A stretch of 7,833 nucleotides of DNA, from contig JBAWVO010000300.1 of NCBI GenBank assembly GCA_037147235.1, positions 1-7,833 on the forward strand. Reading direction: 5' to 3'. The notes under the pieces are model-generated. The model ran no database searches, was not told where the DNA came from, and was given only the letters and a program-made list of their open reading frames with translations. Every line of letters starts with the position of its first letter. Position 1 is the first letter of the stretch. A program made the position numbers and the translations under genes. Positions 1-5,825 of this stretch are shown here, piece after piece. The DNA comes from JANXQG01 sp037147235. GTDB lineage: Bacteria; Planctomycetota; Planctomycetia; Pirellulales; Thermoguttaceae.

Positions 1-259
1 TCGAGAACTCGTGCAAGTGGAACGAACCCTTGCCTGCGGCGGTGGGGCACCAACAAAGCCGCAACCGATGCAGCGGATGGCTGCAACGTCGGGCGAGACT
101 GTCAAATCTTCGGTAGGTCAAGAAAAACCGCCAGTTTTCTAACTTTTTGACGGCGGCCGTGTCGTTTCGCTGCGGAGGATCAGGGTGACCGAAGCGTTCT
201 CAGAAGGGGGGGATCGACGGCATTTTGCTCCAAAAAACGGCCTGATGAGAGAATCAGCC
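1..259. other. Left edge, no recognisable gene
   Basis: I see no gene that I can support here. Two plus-strand frames are open from the left edge and stop at 140-142 and 148-150, so either could be the tail of a gene lying outside the window, but neither translation is one I recognise. A weak CCGCC/GGCGG inverted repeat lies around 129-156 and has no clear terminator form. If the 260-370 repeat is an integron attC site, this stretch would be the start of the next cassette or the end of the array. Confidence 0.4.
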
Positions 260-370
260 GCCGAACAAGACAAAGACCGGCTGCCAGGCCGATGGCACCG
301 ACGCCACTTTCAGGCCGGAACCACCAGCAAGGCGTCCGCGCAGCGGCTCTGCGGCCCAGGCGGTGTTAGC
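260..370 (-). other. attC-like site A (decayed)
   Basis: This is the left-most of three related repeats (with 1008-1147 and 1770-1915). Its core at 314-339 matches 1089-1114 of copy B at 24 of 26 bases. On the minus strand it would run from a degenerate CGCTAAC box (370-364) to GTTCGGC (266-260), which differs from the GTTRRRY consensus at one base. The distance from the core to the right-hand box (24 bases) is close to that in copy B (26), which supports the placement. It lacks about 27 bases present on the left side of B. The site lies 46 bases downstream of the stop of the minus-strand gene ending at 417, where the recombination site of an integron cassette belongs. Calling it attC is inference; the shared repeat is seen directly. 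Confidence 0.5.
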
Positions 371-416
371 GGCCGTTCGGCCATGGCGTCCACCTTCCCT
401 CATTGCTTCTGCGAAA

Positions 417-965
417 TCAAGGCGGTATTGCCTTCTTTCGACCCTCAGTTGCGTTCGTTCGCGTTCGCTCCCCGTATCCGAGTTTGAAGAACAATTCGTC
501 CAGATTCTTGGGTATAGGCCGTTTCAACGTAATTCCGTAGGAGATTGGATCCCCCATCGTATAGAACGGAAAGGCGATTGTGATTTGATCGCAGCTATGC
601 GGGATAACAATTCCGCAATTGATCCGTTTACCCGTGGAAAGCCGGAACTCAACCTGATAACAAATACCACACTCGCCTTCGCGAGGCTCTGCGTGCCGAA
701 ACATCTCTGAGAGGTAGTTCACTAATTCGGGGTCTTCCACCCGCTCCTGCTTGCCGTCTGGTACGCTGATCTCCATTGCGGAGAGGGTGATGGCAGTGTC
801 GCCTCCCAAGAGTCGCTCGAAATCATGATTGGCGGCATCGACTCTCCACTTGAAGAACAAATAGGCGTAGACAGCAACTATAAAGATGGCTAGCAGTACG
901 AAAAGGCATCCTGCCGCTAGCGGGTAAATGGGGGATTTCGCTTTGGAGTCACGTAACGAAAGCAT
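417..965 (-). CDS. Membrane-anchored protein of unknown function
   Basis: This 182-residue protein is of no family I recognise. It has a short basic N-terminus, one hydrophobic segment at about residues 15-38, and then a soluble domain of about 140 residues that holds four cysteines, including a Cys-Gly-Ile-Cys motif near residue 100. It is probably a single-pass membrane protein with the bulk of the chain on one side; the topology is not certain. The ATG at 965 is the natural start. It lies 43 bases after the end of attC-like site B, with a purine-rich stretch about 25 bases upstream but no close Shine-Dalgarno. It stops 46 bases before attC-like site A, so the gene fills one cassette-sized interval between two sites. 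Its soluble part has a faint overall resemblance to that of the neighbouring 1073-1753 protein, which I judge by eye only. Confidence 0.72.
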   Translation of the reverse strand: MLSLRDSKAKSPIYPLAAGCLFVLLAIFIVAVYAYLFFKWRVDAANHDFERLLGGDTAITLSAMEISVPDGKQERVEDPELVNYLSEMFRHAEPREGECGICYQVEFRLSTGKRINCGIVIPHSCDQITIAFPFYTMGDPISYGITLKRPIPKNLDELFFKLGYGERTRTNATEGRKKAIPP

Positions 966-1007
966 TCATCATCAGGCATGCAAATGCCCCTTCCACGATC
1001 CACGATT

Positions 1008-1147
1008 GCCCAACGGCAGGCTGGCCGACGCAATATTCGCCGACGCCAGCCAGGCCCGAACTTCGTTTGATTCTACCAAGGTTTGGAAGCCGGAACTACC
1101 GGCAAGGCGTCCGCCGAAGGCGACTTAGCGGATACGCCTTGTTGGGT
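1008..1147 (-). other. attC-like recombination site B
   Basis: This is the best preserved of the three repeats. On the minus strand it begins with ACCCAAC (1147-1141), followed by AAGGCG, and ends with GTTGGGC (1014-1008). These boxes fit the integron attC R'' (RYYYAAC) and R' (GTTRRRY) patterns exactly. The two halves are imperfectly complementary along their length, so a single strand could fold into the long hairpin that integron integrases recognise. At 140 bases it is at the long end of known attC sites, near the size of the Vibrio repeats. It separates two minus-strand genes, and the upstream gene (1073-1753) reads into it, as cassette genes often do. From 1017 to about 1122 it aligns with 1780-1879 of copy C, and the core 1071-1103 matches 1832-1864 at 30 of 33 bases. 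Function is inferred from form and position. Confidence 0.72.
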
Positions 1148-1753
1148 GTTCTTCTTCATAAACTCGGCGTACGCCCGAGCCAACGCACTATTAAGTTGTC
1201 TACTGTTCCCTCCACGATAATACACTCTTTCCTCAAAGCTGGGCCCAGCAGAGAACGCGCCAACAGGCTCGTCACGTAGACTATATAAGCCGACGTAACA
1301 AGACTGCCCCCCTTTCGTCCGGAGATCCAAGTCCGCCAAAACCATCCACTTGCATGGCCACGAGTCGCGCTCCGAGGGTGTAAGCGCGGCCAGGATATCG
1401 CCCCAGCAATGTTCCGGAACTTGAAACTCCACTGACTTTGTCTGACCCTGTACGTACCATCTACTGGCCTTCATGCCTGCTATGTCTGGAATAGCCGGAA
1501 AGTCGCAACCCGTCTCGGGGCGGGCAATATGCGTATACTTCGGCCACATCAGCCCTACCAAAGGGAGACCGGCGAGAGTCACAATCAAGATCGCCAATGC
1601 TCCCAAGACCAGTTTCAGTTTCCGCCGCCGTACTTTCGCGAGGGCATCATCGTCAGGTTTGTACTGCAAGGGGAGTCGCACGAGACGAAAACAGTTAACG
1701 GCAAGCCATATCGCAAGGCAGACTATCAGTAATGTGAAGAAGGCATCAAACAT
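1073..1753 (-). CDS. Two-helix membrane protein of unknown function
   Basis: This 226-residue protein is of no family I recognise. A hydrophobic segment at about residues 4-22 is followed by a charged loop (KPDDD, then a basic cluster at 42-47), a second hydrophobic segment at about 47-69, and a soluble domain of about 150 residues with paired Trp and Cys residues. I chose the ATG at 1753. The frame stays open upstream to a TTG at 1849, but those extra 32 residues are read through attC-like site C and look unlike a protein. The start is 17 bases after the inferred end of site C, with no clear Shine-Dalgarno. The 3' end enters site B: roughly the last 25 residues, ending LPVVPASKPW, are encoded by the repeat, so the C-terminal tail is probably a by-product of cassette joining. 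It is probably expressed by read-through from an upstream promoter. Confidence 0.72.
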   Translation of the reverse strand: MFDAFFTLLIVCLAIWLAVNCFRLVRLPLQYKPDDDALAKVRRRKLKLVLGALAILIVTLAGLPLVGLMWPKYTHIARPETGCDFPAIPDIAGMKASRWYVQGQTKSVEFQVPEHCWGDILAALTPSERDSWPCKWMVLADLDLRTKGGQSCYVGLYSLRDEPVGAFSAGPSFEERVYYRGGNSRQLNSALARAYAEFMKKNTQQGVSAKSPSADALPVVPASKPW

Positions 1754-1769
1754 GGATCTAGGCTTACTC

Positions 1770-1915
1770 GACCAGCGGGCGGCCGGCCGACGCCATATTC
1801 TCCGATGCCAGCCAGCCGGAACTGTCTTCGATTTTACCAAGGTTTGCAAGCCGGAACCACCGGCAGACCGGCGAACGGCGGTTTGCGTAGCAAGTGAATT
1901 GGAAATGGATTGGGT
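1770..1915 (-). other. attC-like site C (decayed ends)
   Basis: The inner part of this repeat aligns closely with site B (1780-1879 against 1017-1122, with 30 of 33 bases identical in the core 1832-1864). The ends have drifted. The expected GTTGGGC box reads GCTGGTC on the minus strand (1776-1770), two changes from B, and the best candidate for the other box is ACCCAAT (1915-1909), one change from B. The right-hand limit is therefore uncertain by tens of bases. It sits between the stop of the minus-strand gene at 2070 and the start of the gene at 1753. The core shows common ancestry with B; whether it can still recombine is doubtful. Confidence 0.5.
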
Positions 1916-2052
1916 CGGAATTGGGTTTTGGACAGAATGTCACAAGACATCGCCAATATGCTGTAATCCGTGGCAGGGCAAGTAGTTGCGGCCGTGCGGG
2001 CACATTGGCCAGCCCCGGTAATTAGGTTTGGAATTGCACGGAATTGGGTTTT
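1916..2052. repeat. 14-base direct repeat and CCAATT-rich spacer
   Basis: The sequence CGGAATTGGGTTTT occurs at 1916-1929 and again at 2039-2052, in the gap between the end of the AlbA_2 gene and attC-like site C. Further GGAATT or AATTGG fragments lie between and beside them. I see no gene here: a minus-strand frame is open from 2097 to 1834, but it overlaps the end of the 2070-3683 gene and runs into site C. The repeats may be the scar of a duplication or of a decayed attC end. I cannot assign a function. Confidence 0.45.
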
Positions 2053-2069
2053 CACATCGATGCCGGGAA

Positions 2070-3683
2070 TCACGGGGTTGCCTCGCCAGGATACCAACGG
2101 CCCCTTTTCGTGCGACCGGTGGAATAGGTCTTGCCCTCAGACTTGATTTCTTTCAGTAGCGTTCTCATTTGATCCCGTGACACGGCCGGGAATTCTGTAA
2201 GTAGGTCGCCGATGGTAGATCCCTCGTCACGATGGTCATTAATGTATTGAAGAATAGTTGCCTTCGCAGCATCCCGATCCGTGGGCCGTGGCTGACCAGA
2301 AGCATCGTAATGCTGAGGAGCGGGTAAATATTTCGTTCCGCGTCCATGACCATGCGACTCGATATACTCGCGTGCTTTCAGGGCCTGTACCACGTCGCGC
2401 CACCGGCTTGGTGGGGCGACACCGCGGCGGACATAATCGAGCACCAGATACTCGTGTGAAGAAAGTGGAGCCCCAGCGTCGGACTCAATCCGCGACAGGA
2501 ACCGGATGAAATTGGCGTCCTGCATTTCGCCGTGGAGTTGCAAGAAAACCTCATGCTCGTCGGATTGCGAATAATCCGGCAGCGGCTTGCTGTCGCGGAC
2601 GCACTCCACCAGCATTTGGTTCGCTCCCTGTCCGGAGCGTTCGACCAGACCGCAACGCAGCAGCGACTCAGCGATCCGGCGGTTGCGTGGAAGTTGCTTG
2701 TCGATGATGTTGTCGGGCGTGACGCCTGCGGGAAGGCCACCGGGGCTAACGATTTCCAGGCGGCGTGGAAACTGCCGCACGAAGACCGACCCGGGATGGC
2801 GGTAATCGCGGTGGCTGACTGCATTCAGAATTGCTTCGCGTGCGGAACCTTCCCGGAAGGTGTCGATGTGGTGCATGACAAAACCTTCCTGGAAATGCTG
2901 CTTGTCGTTCCGCAGATTGATCGTTTGCCAGATCTTGTCGAAGAACCGGAGAAAGCCTTGCCGATATTCCTCGCGTTGATTGGCGGGGCCGGGGACTTCG
3001 GAAGATCGGTATTCAAAGATCACTTCGGCCTGGGCAAGGTGTTTAGCGAGGGACTTCTCCTTGCCCAACAGTATCAAGGCGGCGTAGGTGACGCCGTCTG
3101 ACGAGACAAGGTCCGCGTCGCCAAGCAATTGCTCGACGGATGCAGTTGCCAACGCGGCATTGCCCGACTCCTCCCGCCAACGCTGCCGAAAGCTCTCAAT
3201 GGCAACCGGGTCCAAGTCGGCTACGGTTGCCTTGGGGCAGACTTCGGCGGAGAAATCCGGGCCGGATTCGTCGAAGATGCGACGTAGCATATCGGTCGTC
3301 ATGGGAGCAAGGTCTTCCCCACTGCGCATCCAATACGCTCCTTCGACGCTTACGGGCATTCCCAGTGGCCGTGGGGGAACATGAACGACCACGACGCGGC
3401 CATTGGGGTGAGAGATTTCCTCGGCCTCGATCCGCAGCCGTAACCGTTCGATGATTCCAGCCTTGGTCCGCGCCAAGTCGGTGAATGCCTGGCTGCCGAC
3501 GACCTTCCGAGGCTTTTTGTCGCTCACCCCCAGAATGATTCGCCCGCCGCCTTCGTTGGCCAGTGCCGCACAATATTTCACCAGCTTCTCGAAATGGAAG
3601 TTGGCCTTGGCTTCCTTGAATTCCAGGTGCTCGCCTTCGTCGGCGTCCATCCATACTTGGAGTACTTGCAGCCGGGCATTCAT
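2070..3683 (-). CDS. Schlafen AlbA_2 / GHKL ATPase RecG-like regulator
   Basis: This 537-residue protein has the layout of the bacterial RecG-like transcriptional regulator family. Residues about 15-128 form a Schlafen-type AlbA_2 domain, with ExHLEFKEAK (18-26), a hydrophobic helix leading to NEGGG (43-47), and YWMRSGED (117-124). Residues about 275-360 carry the divergent GHKL-type ATP-binding part (HATPase_c_4), with REAILNAVSHRDY (282-294), PGGLP (314-318) and RNRRIAESLLRCGLVERSGQG starting at 333. The remaining 170 residues look like winged-helix segments, suggesting nucleic-acid binding. The family is usually cytoplasmic and annotated as a putative transcriptional regulator; AlbA_2 proteins also recur in defence neighbourhoods. 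The ATG at 3683 is supported by AAAGGA six bases upstream. The gene is intact and in family size range. It lies on the same strand as the cassette genes, but I find no attC-like site at its 5' side, so it may not be a cassette. Confidence 0.88.
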   Translation of the reverse strand: MNARLQVLQVWMDADEGEHLEFKEAKANFHFEKLVKYCAALANEGGGRIILGVSDKKPRKVVGSQAFTDLARTKAGIIERLRLRIEAEEISHPNGRVVVVHVPPRPLGMPVSVEGAYWMRSGEDLAPMTTDMLRRIFDESGPDFSAEVCPKATVADLDPVAIESFRQRWREESGNAALATASVEQLLGDADLVSSDGVTYAALILLGKEKSLAKHLAQAEVIFEYRSSEVPGPANQREEYRQGFLRFFDKIWQTINLRNDKQHFQEGFVMHHIDTFREGSAREAILNAVSHRDYRHPGSVFVRQFPRRLEIVSPGGLPAGVTPDNIIDKQLPRNRRIAESLLRCGLVERSGQGANQMLVECVRDSKPLPDYSQSDEHEVFLQLHGEMQDANFIRFLSRIESDAGAPLSSHEYLVLDYVRRGVAPPSRWRDVVQALKAREYIESHGHGRGTKYLPAPQHYDASGQPRPTDRDAAKATILQYINDHRDEGSTIGDLLTEFPAVSRDQMRTLLKEIKSEGKTYSTGRTKRGRWYPGEATP

Positions 3684-3689
3684 TGCGAT

Positions 3690-3695
3690 TCCTTT
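3690..3695 (-). promoter_or_regulatory. Ribosome binding site of the AlbA_2 gene
   Basis: AAAGGA on the minus strand lies six bases before the ATG at 3683. It favours that start over the in-frame ATG eleven codons further in (residue 12). It is one of only a few clear Shine-Dalgarno sequences in the window. Confidence 0.6.
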
Positions 3696-3816
3696 GTGTC
3701 GTGGAGCAACTACGCAGATCGCAGTTCACGTTGGCGCCGCCGAAACGTAAGCCGTGCCAAAAAAGGGCTGCATATGGCGGTCCTACCCAAGGTATCAGCA
3801 GTTCGCAAGCCGTAAA

Positions 3817-3840
3817 ACGGATCTTCAAACGGATCTTCAA
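3817..3840. repeat. Two tandem 12-base units
   Basis: The unit ACGGATCTTCAA occurs twice in direct tandem with no mismatch. It lies about 130 bases upstream of the AlbA_2 gene start. It could be a slippage duplication or a paired binding site; two copies are too few to decide. Confidence 0.6.
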
Positions 3841-4298
3841 AAGTCGATTGTACTTGGGGCAAAATCCCTCGTCCAGCGGGGCAGCAAACGTGCGATTGGA
3901 AACCTGGGTTGCCAATCGCCTTACGCAGGCGTCTCGGCCGGTATCCTGATTAAGCCAAGAACTGTCTTTGCAATCGCCAAAAAACAAGGCACACACGGGC
4001 CAGAATGCTATGGCGTCCCGAAACGCCCGGAAGTCCGGGTTGACATGGAAAAGCCCCTTGGGACTGCCGCAGCACGAGGCTGCGGGTTCTCTGTTGCCAA
4101 GAGGCCGATGTGGTCCTCACCACCATGGGCAAGGGTACTTGGTCAGCAACTTCGGCACAAGATTCACTATTCCGCGGCACATACCACCGCGGCCCAGCCT
4201 CCTGCCCGCGTTATCAACGGTTACGCCGAAGCCACCCGCAAACACATGTCGCCCGAGTTATGGTTCGGGGCGTTGCCAGGGCGTGGTGCTAAAGTGGG

Positions 4299-4336
4299 CT
4301 TCGACGCGGCGGTCCAGGCACACCGACGCGTCGAAG
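4299..4336. other. Strong perfect-arm hairpin
   Basis: A 10-base perfect inverted repeat (CTTCGACGCG with CGCGTCGAAG) is continued inward, after one G/A mismatch, by four more pairs (CGGT with ACCG), closing on an eight-base loop CCAGGCAC. The total of 14 pairs makes it the strongest local stem I found in the window. No T-run follows on either strand, so it does not look like a standard intrinsic terminator. It is the last of a string of hairpins starting at 4012 and may be part of a structured RNA or a mobile-element end. Confidence 0.7.
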
Positions 4337-4495
4337 GAAATTCACCGCTTTCCCCCATGATTGGCGTATAGCACTAACTCTTGCGTGGCGATTTTGCGGC
4401 CAAGTAACCCAATTTTTCTTGACACCCCCCTGCCGTTTCCCCGGTCCACGACGGTTATTACCCGCATCTGTCAGACTGCTCTGCTAGCAGTTTCT

Positions 4496-4585
4496 CGTTG
4501 GCAGGACGTGCAGATCGACGGCCAGGTGGTCGTCACTGGCAGTTTCAACTTCACGAACGCGGCGAAGGAAAGCAATGCCGAAAAC
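4496..4585 (+). pseudogene. Phospholipase D (Nuc-like) domain remnant
   Basis: In the plus frame open from 4361 to 4660, codons 46-75 read as the C-terminal HKD region of a phospholipase D superfamily nuclease: D at codon 53, then GSFNF at 60-64, then AAKESNAEN. The family motif is HxK(x)4D(x)6GSxN. The spacing is preserved exactly, but the His position is Arg (CGT) and the Lys position is Gln (CAG), each reachable by a single base change. Sequence before codon 46 and after codon 75 no longer resembles the family, and an intact enzyme would be 150 residues or more. I therefore read this as a decayed fragment, not an active nuclease. A short unrelated ORF with a chance match is possible, but the 20-odd matching positions make that unlikely. 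Confidence 0.68.
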
Positions 4586-4680
4586 CCGCATTGGAAGACT
4601 GGACATAACTTGGCTTTTGCCGGAAAATGGAACGGCTCAAACCGCCGCTTGCGGGCTTAGGGAAGGAACCGATACCATGA

Positions 4681-4914
4681 TACTGTGCTTTCGGGGTGTC
4701 GTGCCGTGCCGAAGAGGAGGCTGAGATGCTGAGAATGTATGGCATAGACGACGTGGCCTGCGACGATCTGCCTCGCGGTGTCTTGATTGGCACGGTTGAA
4801 CTTTGGGACTGTACGGGCGATAACTACGAGTGGCACGGCCGCAACCCCGAGCGGGCGAAGAAAATGCTGAAGCCGACGAAACACCCGCAGCCGGTTTGGT
4901 TTAATCCTTCTTGA
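4681..4914 (+). pseudogene. ASCH-domain protein, N-terminus missing
   Basis: The frame ending at 4914 encodes the C-terminal half of an ASCH-domain protein. Visible family features are the helix EEEAEMLRMYGID, then DLPRGVLIGTVEL, a YEWH motif, AKKMLKP and the ending HPQPVWFNPS. ASCH domains are beta-barrels of the PUA-like fold thought to bind RNA or modified nucleotides, typically in proteins of about 110-150 residues. Here only about 75 residues remain: a stop at 4678-4680 closes the frame upstream, and I could not find the missing N-terminal strands in other frames. A GTG at 4696 could start a 72-residue protein, but half a barrel is unlikely to fold. It ends 16 bases before the next gene, so it may once have led that operon. 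I call it a 5'-truncated pseudogene; a short expressed ORF remains possible. Confidence 0.65.
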
Positions 4915-4930
4915 CGTTTACGAAGCACCC

Positions 4931-5809
4931 ATGAAACCCACCACGATCAAAATCATGTCCACGGATCGCGTCAGGCAGCGGTTCAGCGAAGAGCAGATTC
5001 GACACATGGTTGAACGATCCTTGTTCAAGATAGGCGAGAGTCCTGCCCAGGTTGCAGAATGGGTGTCGCATTACCGCACGGTGTATGGGGAAGTGACTGT
5101 CGTGTACGCAAAGGAACCTAATTCTGCAATCGTTGCCTACGACGACGAGATGCCCACGGGCGTCCAGGCAAAGGTGGGGGACGGCGGCATTCACGGCTCC
5201 GGCTACCGACTGAGCGACGAGGAGTGGAAGGAGCATGCCCAGGCGATGTGGGAGACCACGGGAGGCGAGTTCAAGTCGCCGTTGCCGCGTCCAGACCACA
5301 AGGACGTTGCGGGCATCCGCTTTGTCACGCCGGACAGAGACATTGTTTCCTTGGAGGAGTTGGCAAACCATCCGTTCTTTATTGACATCGGGAAATGGTA
5401 CGAAGAACTCGCGTCCCTCTCAGGCCGGTTCAAGGTCGCCGCTGTCGCCTATCATTTGGACGACGAAACCTACCACTATGCGCCGGTTCTCACGGATATA
5501 GACGATATTTCTGCGTTCGCCTTGATGGGTGGCGAAATGTTCGGCGAAGCCTACCGGAAGTTCGTTACCGAGATCCCAGACCTCAAGCCGAACGTGATGT
5601 TCACGGCCCTGTGGGTGGCAGATGATGACCTCGACAATGTGCAGACACTGCTCTATTCCTGTATTCAGAGGGCTGCGGAGATACTTGCCGGTACGGACTT
5701 GCACTTTCAGCTCCGGGGCGGAATCGCCTCCTTTCATGCTGCGACCGCCAGCCTGACCGAGGGCGAGCAGTTTGAGCTGACCAAGAGTTTTGACATCGAA
5801 TCCCAATAA
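4931..5809 (+). CDS. Uncharacterised acidic soluble protein
   Basis: This 292-residue protein matches no family I recognise. It has no signal peptide or membrane segment and is rich in acidic residues, so it is probably cytoplasmic. The N-terminal third holds a helical, charged stretch (RQRFSEEQIRHMVERSLFK). The middle has a DEEWKEHAQAMW helix and an RFVTPDRDIVSLEEL stretch, and the C-terminal third alternates strands and helices. No catalytic motif stands out. The ATG at 4931 follows the ASCH remnant by 16 bases and has no clear Shine-Dalgarno; an ATG at codon 9 (4955) is an alternative. It is followed after 16 bases by the 5826 gene and then the HA-repeat genes, so it is probably the first complete gene of that operon. 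I do not assign a function. Confidence 0.78.
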   Translation: MKPTTIKIMSTDRVRQRFSEEQIRHMVERSLFKIGESPAQVAEWVSHYRTVYGEVTVVYAKEPNSAIVAYDDEMPTGVQAKVGDGGIHGSGYRLSDEEWKEHAQAMWETTGGEFKSPLPRPDHKDVAGIRFVTPDRDIVSLEELANHPFFIDIGKWYEELASLSGRFKVAAVAYHLDDETYHYAPVLTDIDDISAFALMGGEMFGEAYRKFVTEIPDLKPNVMFTALWVADDDLDNVQTLLYSCIQRAAEILAGTDLHFQLRGGIASFHAATASLTEGEQFELTKSFDIESQ

Positions 5810-5825
5810 CCGTTCCTGCCAGACC

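Larger units (their letters stand above)
3696..4495. other. Intergenic zone rich in inverted repeats
   Basis: These roughly 800 bases hold no gene I can recognise on either strand. One plus frame stays open from 3754 to 4371, but its translation matches no family I know, has no Shine-Dalgarno, and the opposite strand is equally open over part of it. The notable content is a run of GC-rich inverted repeats: 4012-4016 with 4023-4027, 4026-4030 with 4035-4039, 4067-4072 with 4080-4085, 4172-4177 with 4187-4192, 4252-4256 with 4265-4269, and the strong hairpin at 4299-4336. There is also a GCGATTGG/CCAATCGC pair near 3892-3919. This could be a structured RNA, a decayed mobile element, or an unrecognised gene. 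Minus-strand genes lie to its left and plus-strand genes to its right, so promoters in both directions may be here; I see no convincing -35/-10 pair. Confidence 0.4.

Noticed and set aside
126..156. Possible intrinsic terminator (CCGCC ... GGCGG with nearby T-runs)
   Set aside because: The stem has only five pairs with mismatches inward, and the T-runs lie inside the loop rather than after the stem.
1473..1985. 170-residue plus-strand frame across a minus-strand gene
   Set aside because: It is antisense to the two-helix membrane protein gene and runs through attC-like site C; the minus-strand product has credible membrane segments.
1834..2097. 87-residue minus-strand frame ending in LPVVPACKPW
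   Set aside because: It overlaps the end of the AlbA_2 gene, has no ribosome binding site, and its tail is attC-like repeat sequence; the rest has no protein-like features.
2532..3101. 189-residue plus-strand frame inside the AlbA_2 gene
   Set aside because: The minus strand encodes recognisable AlbA_2 and GHKL motifs throughout, so this frame is a shadow.
3890..3925. GTGCGATTGG start with a CCAATCGC partner, resembling the 5' end of a group II intron
   Set aside because: I found no domain V hairpin downstream and no reverse transcriptase, so only a short chance likeness remains.
3196..3996. 266-residue minus-strand frame extending upstream of the AlbA_2 start
   Set aside because: It is a different frame overlapping the N-terminal part of the real gene; the portion beyond 3683 shows no domain and the overlap portion is low-complexity Arg-rich shadow sequence.
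3754..4371. 205-residue plus-strand frame
   Set aside because: No family resemblance, no Shine-Dalgarno, unusual composition, and numerous strong hairpins in its second half. I kept it as a gene-free zone, though a novel gene cannot be excluded.
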